Numbered from the stretch's first letter, positions 9,562-20,254 are shown. The stretch is DNA of 26,732 bases from Spirogloea muscicola (GCA_009602725.1 WELB01000164.1:155238-181969); one strand, 5' to 3'. Notes: generated by a model from the letters alone, not told the origin. Translations and numbers: made by a program.

Positions 9562-12500
9562 CTATCGCTTGCCCCGGCGCCTCTTCCGGCCGCCGCCACC
9601 GAGCTGGCCAGAGCGGTACTGCGCCTCCTGCTCCTGCAAGAATGCCATAGCACGGCGGTACTTCTCTGACCGCTCGTCCTCGGCCGCGCGCTTCTCCTGA
9701 TCCTTCTCGGCAGCAAGGAAGTAGTTGTCCTTGCGCAGCTCGCGCGCCGCGCCGCGAGCCTCCTTCTTCAGCTGCCGCTGGAGCTTCTTGCGGTCTGACC
9801 GCTCTTTGTCGGGGTCGTAGTCTCTCCCGAGCACAAAGCTGGTACATCACAAGCAAACGGCTGTGAGGACGAAGGCTCTTCCAGTAGCGGGCGATAGCTG
9901 TAATTTGCCAGCCCAGAAAAAAGTATTAAAAAAGGGTGTGAGGACTCTGTGAGGACCACACCCTGTTCTCCACTCAAGAACTCCTCACTCTAACTGTGGC
10001 TAAAGGCCTACCAAAGCATCAATCAGCTTACTGAGACACACTCCTGGATGCGTCTTCCAAGCTCGCCATCTGTATAGCAGCTATATACTTCTTGACCATG
10101 CATTAGATCATCATGAAGCCCTGTGCATGGAAGCCCAGATGCTGTTACTTAGTAAGTACACAACAGCTAGGTAGCGGCTTACCCCTCCTCGAAGCGGGGG
10201 TTGAATTGCTTAATTGGGACAGCTCGCTTGGCCCTGATCCTCAGCGGCTGCCTCAGGGACTCCTGTTGCTCACTATTGGACCTGATAAGACGAGTCACCT
10301 CGTCCAGCAGATGATGCAGAGTCGGCCCCGGAGCCTGAGCGGATGGCCTGTGCTGGCTCTCGCAGCTGACCTTGAGCAAGGCCTCCAAGATTGGAAGAAA
10401 GGGTCTAAAGATCTCGCAGTATGAAGCGAGGGCGACGAGCCTCGATGCAAAGCTCCGTAGCGTGACGAGGAGGGCTTGGAGGCCTCCAATCCTGAAAGCA
10501 TGCAAGAGACCGACAGATGTTTAGGTACAATGACTGCCTAGCATGTGCATGTGTGACACAATCTGAAAACATGTCATATTGCAGTCTGCAACAGACATGC
10601 CTGTGTGTCAATTTTCAAATTAGAATCCTTGCCTGCTTGCTTTGCCTGCTCACATGGCTCATGCCAATGTTGCCATGGCTACACTCCACCCTTTCATGAC
10701 TAGTGTTGAACAACCTCAACAACAACAAACACATGATAATGTTACTGACATTCTGTCTACATACACAATACACGTTGTGCTGTGAGTGTACCTGAATGTG
10801 CTGGATGTGAAGAATGGATCGTCGGGCTCTGCAGCGATGCAGCGGTGGAAGCTGAGAGGCGTGCTGGTTGCAGCTGCGAGCTCGTCAGGCAGCGTCCTCA
10901 GCCATGGGCCACCTCCAACCTGGGCTCGCAGGTGCTGCACTCCTCCCTGAGCAGTGCATGACATGTACTACTAAGTTGCAACATGGGTTTGTTGATAGCA
11001 ATGTGATGCAATTTACAGAAATGAAAACATGTTGTTTTTACAACTGTCACCAATTGCCTGCCATCTTCACACTACTTCTTGCACAATGTGAAGCCGTCTG
11101 TGATCAGATACCAAATACCACACAACAAAAGGAAAGACTTGGAACCTTACCAGCTCCAGCTCAGCTGCCCGCTCTGCAGGGAGAGCAGTGATAAGCAGCG
11201 CGTGCAGAAAGGAGATTGCTTCTGGAAAGTACCGCCTGCTTTGTTCAGTCATCTGCAACACTATTTAACATGACATCAATCACTACAGTACAACTAGAAA
11301 GATCGGTGACGTACTACAGATGTCATTCACTTTCTCAAGGGGCCTCTCGTTTGCCAAAGCCGTTTAGAAAGACATAGGCAGACGGTCATCTGAGGTACGT
11401 GCAGGTGAAGTACGTGGTAATATTACTCAATGCAAACAAGGGCATTGAGTCAATAGAACGCAAGTTCCAAGGCCACTTTAAGTGTAGAAGAGCGAATGCA
11501 AGATTCTCAGAGGTCAACTCTTCTGTATTTGATATTTCTTTGCTACAAGAAAGGCTACAAGAAAGGCAATGCATATAGTTGAATGTACTTACACTTGCAA
11601 CAAGAGCAGTAAAGAACAGGCCGACTGCAGCGTCCTTGGCGGACGTCACAGGGCAGCGGGTGAGGTACTGGCCAGCCAGAAGGGCCGCGGGTGTCATCAC
11701 GGGGTGCAAGAAGTCGGAGGGCGGGAAGACAAGCGTCCAGAGGCGGAGCAGCAGCAGCACGCGTGGCGGCGGCCACGTACTCGACCCATCTGTTGTGGCA
11801 ACCAAGTAGCCATGTCGTTCCGTTAATAAGCGATCAAGATCCTAAGAAGAGTGTCGTGAAAGACCAGTTGACGAATACATACCTCTTCAAGCACGTGAGC
11901 ATGACAATGCTGAGAGGTGAGGTGAAAGGCAGGACAAGTGAATACCATTAGCTCGAAGCTTGGCAGACAGCTGCTGCTGCATGCGGAGGATGCGCTGGCG
12001 GGCGCAGAGTGCAGCCATGGCGGGCATGTCTGAGCTCATGCCAATGAGCGCCGCTGCGAGGATGTCCAGGTGCGCGGCCGGCAGGGGCACCTCGCCGGCG
12101 GACGATGAGAAGTACTGAAGGAGAATGTTGTAGAATGCCTGCAGGCAGGACCGCCACACATAGATTCTTAATAGCAATTCCTGGTCATGCATATTGTCAA
12201 TCTGCATGATTCTTAGGTTTTAACTAAACTAAACTGCATAAGGCTTTGCTTGGTAGAATTTCTTGCAACTGGGGTGGTCAAATTGTCCATAGAAGTAGCT
12301 CATGTTGCATTAATGCAGCCCCACTCAACCATGCCTATGTCTATCACCATCCAGATTGCAAGTTGAACAGTCTTCTCAGCCACTAACCCATCTCCTGGAC
12401 CTAGACCAGGTAATCTGCACAACCCGTGAAGCAAGTCCCAGCTGATCACCAGTAGCTGTGCAATGACCCACTCCCAGCTATGTGATGACCACTATATATG

Positions 12501-15500
12501 GGGTGAAAGTATGGGGTGAAAGTATTAGGAATCTACACCTGATGAAGGTCAGTTTCCGTACTGACCTGTATCTTGAGGCGATTGCCAGCCGCCAGGGAGA
12601 TGGCATTGCACGCCCGTATCCGCTGGACAGCCACTGCGAGCTCCGCCGCGGGCCGCCCAGCCACGAGGGCTTGCAGCGCCTCCAGCGTCGTCGGCACGTC
12701 GATGACGTACGGCAGCGGCGCAATGGGTTGTGCCCCGCTGCTGGTGCTGGCGCCGGCATGGCTGCCCCGCCGCTCCCTCTCCTCCCGGCCGACGCTCAGC
12801 CCAGCCGACGACGCAGCTACACCTCCCTCCTCTGCACCCCCCTCGTCACTGTCCTGCTCCCAATTTGGGCCAGCCAAGCTGTGGCCAGCAGCGCTGCCGT
12901 TGGCCTTCCTGCGCCTGCCCTCCTCGTGCTCGCTCTCGTCCTCGCTCTCGTCCTCCTCGACCGCGGGGCTGCCGCTGCTGCCGCCCTCCTCGTCCTCGCC
13001 AACGTCCTCCGCGCTGCCACGATCCCTCCCTCCTTCCTCCTCGTTGTCATCATCGCTGTCGCTGTCTGGATCATCGCCGCCGTCCTCGTCGGCGCCGCCT
13101 CGCCCGGCGAGGACGTCCGTTGCCCACCCAGTGGCCCCATGGTCCTCGCTCTTGCTGCCCTCGAGCTCAAAGTTCTCGCCGAGGTCATCGCCGGAGACGG
13201 CGGCGGCGGCAGCAAGCCTCTGCTGCCGGCTCGTACTACCAGTACCTGCATCCGCGTCTTCCTCGTCCTCCTCACCCGAGGAGCTCGCGTCGCCAGCCAT
13301 CCTCTTCTGCTGTCGCTTCTGCAAAAGAGCGCAGCAGCAGTTGCTGTGTATGAAGTGCTACTGATACTTAATTAATGTGTATCTTGAGTAATGAAGGCCT
13401 GAGTGCTGAGTACAAAGGCAAACACCGACACTTTAATTAAGGTCAAGCAGGCAATGCAGCAAAGGCCAAGCAAGCCCCAAAACCTGAACCTCTAAGTTGC
13501 ATATTGAGCTGTGGAAAATTCAGTTACCAGCTTGCATGGGCAATATGAGAAGCAAGTACAACTAACCATGCCAGCATGCATGGGGTATGCTGCCGAGCAG
13601 CGCCATATTACCACGTCACTAAGCTCTTGCGGCTCCACTAATTGATTATGCTTGCTGCCAAACAGGGGTCCATTGCAGGTTGCAGTGATGGCCACCGGCG
13701 GCGCACCTCAAGCTCAAGCAGCTTCTCGCGCTCCTCCCGCGCTACCTCCTCAGGCGTGCGCAGCCGGTCACCAGCTCGGGCCCGCATCTCGAGGCCCATC
13801 TCGCGCGCGAGCCGGTCGTAGTTGTCCTGTTGCTCCTCCGCCTGTCGATCATCGACGCGCGCTGCCGCTGCCGCCGCCACTGCCGGCGCGCCCCTGCGAG
13901 GCCGCGCGAGGGCAGCGAGGGCGCCGGAGCCCGCGAGCGCACGGAACTCGTCGTCCAGCACGCGCACTGAGCCCTCGTCGGCCTCCTTCTCGCGGGCCCG
14001 CAGCGCACGGTGCAGCTTGCTCTTGGCAATGACCTCCTCCATGACCTCCCGCCGCGTCTTGGGGCGCTGCAGCAGCGCCAAAGGCGCATGAGCAACAACA
14101 AGTCCCTTAACCAGTCCTGATAGTAATAATGGCTGCTAACATACTATCCTCAGGACTAAATTCCTGGCAGTAACATAACAGCACTACAAAGCACGGTATA
14201 ATTGTCATTACTACAGTCTGACAACATCACCGGCTTAAGAGGAATGGTCGGAGCGTCACCTGCGCGCTTTCGGCCCGTTCATCGCCACCGTCAGCGCTCG
14301 TCGCTGGCCCGCTCTTAGCAATGCCGCCGCCGAAGTTGAGCTCCCGCGTTGCGAGCACATCGACTGGGCGCCCAGACGGCGGATGGGAGCTCAGCTTCTC
14401 AGGTCAAGGTGGTGTATCCAGCGCCATTCTGAGCAACAAGAGTGGAAGCTGTGGACATGGCCGCTGTCGGGCGACGAGCTCGAGCACCCACGATCGGCGG
14501 CGTCGTCGGCGTCGTCGCTGTTGCCTGGGACGTCCTCCCTGAAGTCGTCCAGGTGGGACAGCGCGGCGCCGCCGTGCGTGAGCACGTCCTCCCTCCCTCT
14601 GCCATCGCCGTCGTCGTCGTCGTCGTCTCCCAGCGCGAACTTGCTCCGGCGGCTGAGCTGCGCCTGTGCCACCCCACAACCGCCGCCACCCACAAAAACA
14701 TACTTTTGCTTAACGGGCCACGCTAATGGACCCAACTCAAGCCTAAGTTGTGACTACAGCCTGGCTAACCGACTCATAGATCGACCGGAGAAATTCCCTG
14801 CAGTCGATCGCAACAACATACTAATGCATGCATCACTGTGCTCATAGACCGAAGTCAAATTAGTGACTAAGTAAAGGCTACAGCCTGGCTTACGCACATT
14901 CATAAACTAATTAAGAAGGCTACACCGCATGACTAGTCATGCGTCAGCTTTGGAGAAAGTGGAGTGAGCGATGGAGGGCCTGAGTGGCCAAGTACAAAGG
15001 CAAGCACACTGACAGATGCACGTCACCTGCTGCTAAGCTGACCACCCCAGTAACCACGAGTTAGCTAATAGAGGTCGCTAATTGATGCCCGAACACCGGA
15101 CGGCCATTGGCAAGCCACCAGCTAAGGCTCTCGAAACCCAGCTTTGGGGGGGGCCGACGGCGTGGAGGTGCGGCGGCGGCGGACCTGGCGCTCGCGCTGG
15201 AAGCGGAGGACGGCCTTGTCCTCCTCGGCCAGCGACGCGTCGCCCTCGCCGAAGCGCCTGTCGAGGAACGAGTTGCCGGTGCCGCGCTGCCGGAACTCCG
15301 GCCGCAGCGTCGCCTTCCTCTGCGCCCTCTCAGCGCGTCCGCCCTCAGCTGCGGCGGACGGTTCCGGCGGCGCTCGGCTGCGCAGAGCCATGCGCGGCCA
15401 GGACGGCGCCATGGACGCCGCGGAAGACGGGGAGATGGGGGGTTTGGGGTTTAGGGCCGCACCTTGTCGAGGGCGTCCGCCCGAGCCTGCTCGATGCGCT

Positions 15501-15522
15501 TCGGCTGCTCGCCGCGGCCGCG
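9562..15522 (-). CDS. NOP14: Nucleolar protein 14 (NOP14), 5' partial at assembly gap
   Basis: Exons in transcription order: 15522-15463, 15319-15185, 14663-14492, 14363-14260, 14066-13707, 13318-12566, 12138-11946, 11789-11593, 11252-11151, 10946-10792, 10491-10183, 9838-9562; 938 visible residues. NOP14 is an SSU-processome component needed for 18S rRNA maturation and 40S assembly in the nucleolus. Landmarks: SFLDRRFGEGDASLAEEDKA, then LNFGGG, then KTRREVMEEVIAKSKLHRA. The large exon 12566-13318 is an Asp/Glu/Ser-rich acidic stretch ending YVIDVPTTLEALQALVAG and RIRACNAISLAAGNR. Next come FYNILLQYF, ICARQR-like LCARQRILR, FLHPVMTPAALLAGQYLTRC and PEAISFLHALL. The C-terminus has GRDYDPDKERSDRKKL, ARELRKDNYFL and FLQEQEAQYRSGQLGGGGRK, with a basic end typical of the family. 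The extreme N-terminus (the usual NPFExIWSRRKFDVLG block) is not visible. The most upstream exon is the least certain. Confidence 0.92.
12495..12523. repeat. 13-bp tandem duplication in a NOP14 intron
   Basis: TATGGGGTGAAAG occurs twice in direct succession inside the intron between the acidic exon and the next exon. Confidence 0.7.
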
Positions 15523-15652
15523 CTGCGGCGGCGAAGAAAGCGGCGGTGCGGCTGAGCGCGGCAGCGGCGGCGGCGGTGGCGGCAGTGCGGCGGAAGCAGA
15601 AGTCGGAGCAGTGGTGGAAGGGGTTGGAGGCGTTGACGCAGGCGGGGTGCGC
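15523..15652 (-). other. Open minus-strand stretch with an HPxCxNASNPFH motif, adjoining the gap
   Basis: Read on the minus strand from the gap edge, one frame gives HPACVNASNPFHHC followed by SDFCFRR and an Ala-rich run. HPxCxNASNPxHxC with a further Cys is the signature I associate with a small plant protein family annotated as golgin-like or unknown; recalled, not searched. No GT occurs between this motif and the NOP14 exon acceptor at 15523, and the motif frame differs by one from the NOP14 frame. It could be the 3' side of an exon of a second gene, or one exon with NOP14 disturbed by an indel near the gap. Confidence 0.45.
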
Positions 15653-16194
15653 NNNNNNNNNNNNNNNNNNNNNNNNNNNNNNNNNNNNNNNNNNNNNNNN
15701 NNNNNNNNNNNNNNNNNNNNNNNNNNNNNNNNNNNNNNNNNNNNNNNNNNNNNNNNNNNNNNNNNNNNNNNNNNNNNNNNNNNNNNNNNNNNNNNNNNNN
15801 NNNNNNNNNNNNNNNNNNNNNNNNNNNNNNNNNNNNNNNNNNNNNNNNNNNNNNNNNNNNNNNNNNNNNNNNNNNNNNNNNNNNNNNNNNNNNNNNNNNN
15901 NNNNNNNNNNNNNNNNNNNNNNNNNNNNNNNNNNNNNNNNNNNNNNNNNNNNNNNNNNNNNNNNNNNNNNNNNNNNNNNNNNNNNNNNNNNNNNNNNNNN
16001 NNNNNNNNNNNNNNNNNNNNNNNNNNNNNNNNNNNNNNNNNNNNNNNNNNNNNNNNNNNNNNNNNNNNNNNNNNNNNNNNNNNNNNNNNNNNNNNNNNNN
16101 NNNNNNNNNNNNNNNNNNNNNNNNNNNNNNNNNNNNNNNNNNNNNNNNNNNNNNNNNNNNNNNNNNNNNNNNNNNNNNNNNNNNNNNNNNNNNN
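15653..16194. other. Assembly gap (542 N)
   Basis: A run of 542 undetermined bases flanked on both sides by GCC/GGC-rich sequence, which probably caused it. It most likely hides the NOP14 start and further exon sequence. Reading frames carried across the gap are not meaningful. Confidence 0.99.
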
Positions 16195-16337
16195 GCGGCG
16201 GCGGCAGCACCCGGTAGCCAGCGCCGTCGTCGCGGGGCCCGCCGATGGTGGGGGCGCCGGCGCCGGCGCCCTCGGCCAGCCAGCGTGCGCCTTCGTCCGC
16301 CTCGCCCCGCCGCGCCGTCGACCAGGGCCAGGTCTAG
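16195..16337 (-). other. Possible minus-strand exon on the far side of the gap
   Basis: The minus strand is open from an acceptor-like TTTGCCCTAG near 16338 to the gap, encoding GEADEGARWLAEGAGAGAP and then GGPRDDGAGYRVLPPP. The even mix of charged and aromatic residues looks coding rather than random G+C-rich DNA. I recognise no family. It could belong to the HPxC-motif gene or to NOP14; no minus-strand ATG lies in the piece. Confidence 0.3.
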
Positions 16338-16568
16338 GGCAAATTAGGGTTAGGTCAGAGGATCACGTTTAGGGTTCCGGTCCCGCCGATCGCCCTCGAA
16401 CCTATGTTAGCTAATAACCAATAACAGGCGGTAATGATCATAAGCAGTAGGACTACTACTCCTAGACACCATGCTGGTTATCTTGCACTAATATAACATC
16501 CACAGTGAAGACCGCAAGCATTGTGATGGTTGTTAACAGCAGAACTCGTGCTGGCTCCGTTCGCATGC
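16338..16568. promoter_or_regulatory. Promoter region of nucleoside hydrolase with telo-box-like motifs
   Basis: The segment upstream of the plus-strand start codon at 16569 contains ATTAGGGTTAGG at 16343-16354 and TTTAGGGTT near 16368-16376. The latter reads AACCCTAAA on the minus strand, matching the plant telo-box found in promoters of ribosome-biogenesis and translation genes. If NOP14 begins in the gap, this element sits in a head-to-head promoter shared with NOP14. The regulatory role is inference. Confidence 0.4.
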
Positions 16569-19500
16569 ATGTGTGCGACAGCATGCGGCGCCGGCGGCGG
16601 CAGCGGCGTGTCGCCACGCAAGAGCGTGATCATCGACACCGACCCCGGCATTGGTGAGCGCCCACTTGACATAAGTGTCTAACATTCAGTCTTTAGGTTT
16701 GCAGGTCTAGCGGATCAGAGGCTCCGAGGAGCGTCAACCAATCTACAGGCTTTTGGGTCTAGCAATGCGCGCATCCGAGGAGGGTCTACAATAAACTCTT
16801 TAGCTTTGTGGGTCTCGCCGATCCGAGGAGCGTCAACTTATTCATAACGTAGGCTTTTGGGTCCAGCAATGCGCCGCTGCTGACGCTGCCGCCGCTGCCA
16901 ATACTGTTGGTTGTCCGGCGTGGCCGCCCATGAGGCGTGGTGCGGAGTGGGAGCCAGGAGTGCAGCCTAAGTGAGGGTCTACAATGTACTCAATACGCTT
17001 TAGGGGTTAGTTTGGGGTTTGGTACTAGGGGTTTACGGCCAGCAGCGAGCGTGAGCCTTTTCCTGCTGCCGATGCCGCAGACGACGCGATGGCCATCCTG
17101 CTGGCGTTCCAGTCCCCGGAGCTGGACGTCGTCGGCCTCACGACCGTGTTCGGCAACGTGCTCACGCCGCTGGCCACCTCCAACGCCCTCCACCTCGTGC
17201 GGCCCGGGTTGCCACCCTCGCCGAAGCTGGCCCTTGCGGGCATTGGCGTGGTCGGTCCTCCGGCTAAGTGCAGGACTTGATTGACAGTAATGTCCGTTTG
17301 CCCACAGTGTGAGCTGGCCGGCCAGAAGGACATTCCCATAGCTGAGGGCACGCACGGGCCACTCAAGGTGATCATGTGCGCAGCTGCTGCTCCCCCCCCA
17401 CTTTTACCAAAACATCGATGATATCCAAGGACATAATGCGATGCGATCTCTTTAAGCCCTGGGTTTCTGAATGACAATGCACAGTCAGTGCCCAGTCCGC
17501 GCCATCTTGTACTTTCTGGCGCAGCACTGATGACAAATTGCGTCTCTTCTCAAGCTAGCTTCAATAGTATTCAAGGACATAATTATCAAGACGATCTCTT
17601 CATAAGCCCTGGGTCTTAGAGAGATCCTGCACAGTTAGTGCCCATCAGTGCCATCTTGCTACTTCTGGAGCAGCACTGATGGCAAATAGCGTCTCTTCTC
17701 AATTTAGATATGATCTGATGAATCTGCATGCTGATACACAGTCATTATCCTCACTTGTCAGGGTGGTGAGGCAAGGGCGGCGGCGCTCATCCACGGGCAT
17801 GACGGCCTCGGCAACACATTCCCCGCGCCTCCGGAGGGCAAGCCCGTCGCGGCCTCCGCGGTCGACTTCATTCTCGACGCCGTGACGCAGCGGCCCAATG
17901 CCATCACGGTCGTGGCGCTCGGCCCGCTCACCAATGTGGCCCTGGTGAGCCTGCCTATGATCGCACCCTAACCCCTAAACCCCTAGACCTCAAAACCGAA
18001 GCCTAAAACCCTGAACCGTCTTCCTCTTGGTCTGCCTCTCTCCCTCCTCCTCCTTCCCTCTGCCTGCTCTCTCTTGCTGCCTCCCTCCCTCCTCCCTCCC
18101 TTTTGGGGAGCTTACCAGAGTCCCTATCCCTCCTCCATTCGGCCCTACACCAAAAATCCAACCCCTTTCCCCTCGCACTGATACCAGATGTTTTGCATGA
18201 GAGCTACTTCCGCCTTCTGCCAGATACTTTGCATAGCTACTTCTGCTACTACTACTGAGAAAAGCAGAAAAATTTTGGTTTGTGTACTCTGACACTCGCT
18301 ACACTATATTGGTATTGTTGGCAAAAGCCCGTCAGCCTCACAGTGGCTGCCCATTCTCAACAGGCCATCCAGAAGGACCCCACCTTTGTGCAGAAGGTCA
18401 GCCAGATCGTCGTTCTGGGAGGCGCCTTCTTCTCCAGCGGCAATGTCAACCCTGCCGCCGAGGCCAACGTAAGATTGCGCGCCGGGGGAGGACCATTGGC
18501 CCCTCCTGCAGAGCTGACATGGTCGTGGCCTGACTTGAGACTGCATACACACCCCTAGGTGTGGTGCGACCCTGAGGCAGCCGACATTGTCTTCACGTGC
18601 GGTGCTGAAGTCCTTGTTGTTGGCATCAATGTGACCACCCAGGTCGTCTTCACAGGTACTTAGGCTTTTACTGTCACTTCAATCATTTATTCCCACATGT
18701 GGCACTTTAGTTACATCCTCTGACTGGCAGAGCATTGCTGACCTGCTTGGCCTCACGCCGGCGCAGGTGAGGACCTGCGAGGGCTGCTTGACAGTGGCAG
18801 CCGCTTTGGTGCTTACGTCCACAAGGCTTGCCAGTTTTACAAGGCCTGGCACACCGAGTCTGACGGCCTTGACGGTGAGCATGCACTCCAAGCAAGTGGC
18901 CTGCGGGCTAGTTCAGGGTGCACAAAATCAATTAAATGTAGCAAAGAGAAGTTCAGGGGTCCTAGTTCCGTCACTTAGGCCACATGATAGGATAATCAGC
19001 AGGCCCCTCTTGCCTAGGGGCGACTCAACTTGCCTCGTGGCAAGCCTTGGACTGTAAGTTGAGGTCCACGACGTTGTTATGCGGCAGGGTCTGGTCTGTG
19101 GTCATAGGTTCTGAAGGAGTAAGGTTGATTGGGCTTCAGGGTTCCTCACAGTCATTTTTCCGGTGGATTTTCTCAAAAGCCTGCACATGAAGTCTGCATG
19201 CCAGCTTTCTAAGAATGTGACAAGTACAAAATGCTGCTCCATGCTAACATAAGCCTGCCGGGTGCAGGCATTTACGTGCACGACCCAACGTGCATGTTGG
19301 CGGCAATTGCACCGTCGCTCTTCCGGTGGCGCGAAGGTGTGGTGCGCGTCGAGACAGCCGGTGTCTGCGCTGGTCACACGCTCCTCGACTTGGGACTCAA
19401 GAAGCAAGCCCCCCAATCCCTCACGACGCTACTTGGAGACTTCTTTGCAGCTTGAGTCCAGGGATGTGCATTTAATCTCTTCATTTTCATGCTTCAGCTC

Positions 19501-19803
19501 AATGGCAAATCTTGGTGTGACAAGCAAATGTTAGAGGTGAATTAGGTGAATTGGCAGAGTTTAACTTTTGGAGGTTATTGTGGGGACAATCAAATGGCAG
19601 TCTCTGTTGAAGCTCAGGATTGACATTACTGTGATGCCTGACAAACGACTGGATTGGACTGCATTCACTAATGACCGCTTGATAGTATGCACAGGTGGAA
19701 CGGGCCAAGTCCATGGACTGGTGTGCCAAGCGTGAAGGTGGCAATGGGCGTGGATGCCCCGGCTGTGCACAAACTCATACTAGACAGACTCAAATCTGAC
19801 TAA
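16569..19803 (+). CDS. URH1: Inosine/uridine-preferring nucleoside hydrolase (plant URH type)
   Basis: Exons: 16569-16653, 17081-17196, 17308-17367, 17762-17944, 18364-18468, 18559-18655, 18767-18874, 19268-19403, 19695-19803; 332 residues. The enzyme splits the N-glycosidic bond of uridine, inosine or xanthosine to ribose and base in nucleoside salvage. The Ca2+ and catalytic cluster DTDPGIDD is at about residues 23-30. The family block GNVNPAAEAN supplies Asn175, Glu181 and Asn183, equivalent to the Asn/Glu/Asn that grip ribose, and the catalytic His-Asp pair is VHDP (H256, D257). Other family matches are TTVFGNVLTPLATSNALHL, DIPIAEG, HGHDGLGN, ALGPLTNVAL, VGINVTTQ and VRVETAGVCAGHTLLDLGLK. 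Length is normal for plant URH proteins, with no obvious transit peptide, so it is probably cytosolic. Substrate preference cannot be read from sequence. The last intron uses a GC donor. Confidence 0.93.
16690..16880. repeat. Diverged ~105-bp tandem duplication in nucleoside hydrolase intron 1
   Basis: Two copies begin at TCTTTAG (16690 and 16797). Shared blocks are CCGAGGAGCGTCAAC and AGGCTTTTGGGTC(T/C)AGCAATGCGC (16747 and 16851). The GAGGGTCTACAAT block at about 16780 recurs near 16974. Confidence 0.75.
16998..17035. repeat. Telomere-like G-rich tract in nucleoside hydrolase intron 1
   Basis: CTTTAGGGGTTAG, TTTGGGGTTTGG and TAGGGGTTTA follow one another. They are degenerate TTTAGGG units in the sense orientation, just upstream of exon 2. 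Confidence 0.65.
17426..17703. repeat. Diverged ~140-bp tandem duplication in nucleoside hydrolase intron 3
   Basis: Copy 1 is about 17425-17554 and copy 2 about 17571-17702. Both begin CAAGGACATAAT, share CGATCTCTT, AAGCCCTGGGT, CACAGT(C/T)AGTGCCCA, GCCATCTTG and CAGCACTGATG, and end GCGTCTCTTCTCAA. The similarity is clear, with scattered substitutions and short indels. Confidence 0.85.
17965..18016. repeat. Telomere-like C-rich tract in nucleoside hydrolase intron 4
   Basis: ACCCTAACCCCTAAACCCC and following CCTAAAACCCTGAACC are degenerate CCCTAAA units beginning about 20 bp after the exon 4 donor. A pyrimidine-rich stretch of CCTCCCTCC type follows to about 18110. Confidence 0.7.
19404..19405 (+). 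other. GC-type 5' splice site, nucleoside hydrolase intron 8
   Basis: Exon 8 ends in the conserved GLKK with two bases of the last Lys codon, then GCAAGC. The last exon supplies G and then TGG (WNGPSPW). No GT in the neighbourhood restores this join, and GCAAGC is close to the usual GC-intron consensus GCAAGT. Confidence 0.85.
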
Positions 19804-20254
19804 CAGGGGGCCCTCCCCCAATGCTCATCATCCTTGTACGAGATAGATCACATCTCGACAAGGGCTATGGCTCAATCAAGGCCCAGCAGGGTAGAGCACA
19901 GTTAGTGCCTCAACGTTAAGAGAATGTTAGCCCGTGGCTGGAGCAGGGTTCCCAAAGTAATTGGTTAGGGACCATTTAGGTGGACAATGCGTCCAATGCA
20001 ATAGCAACACAGATTATAAGTGCTTGTGCCTGCCCTAAGAATACTAGTAACCTAAACTTATTGAGCTTGTCTACTACTCAATAAGGCTATCTTGGTCCTG
20101 CAGCTAAAGTGAAGTATGTCACAAGGACTTCTAAAATCTATACAAACTGCTACATGGTCGACAGTATGCCTGTGGACCTTGTCCGTTAGGTGATCGAGAC
20201 AAAGACCAGCACAAAGCTCTGGCGCCTCTCCTGCATTAGCAGGAGCCCAAGGCC
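19804..20254. other. Tail-to-tail spacer, nucleoside hydrolase / ABC1K kinase
   Basis: A 451-bp convergent spacer carrying both 3' UTRs. I see no open exon with conserved sequence, no repeat and no structured RNA gene. Confidence 0.65.

Noticed and set aside
12482-13375. Long plus-strand open frame (297 codons) rich in Leu, Ala and Val, resembling a membrane protein
   Set aside because: It is the antisense of the NOP14 acidic exon: Asp/Glu codons read backwards give Val/Leu/Ser/Pro. The NOP14 frame has family motifs and consistent splice sites; this one has none.
15082-16372. Several open frames running through the assembly gap on both strands
   Set aside because: They are open only because N codons cannot encode stops. 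Only the parts matching NOP14 or the HPxC motif were kept.
18731-18766. A 36-nt cassette exon encoding SIADLLGLTPAQ in the nucleoside hydrolase gene
   Set aside because: Its inclusion after the phase-1 exon 6 gives a stop codon within three codons, and the family has no such insert. It is kept only as a possible decoy acceptor in the recursive-splice finding.
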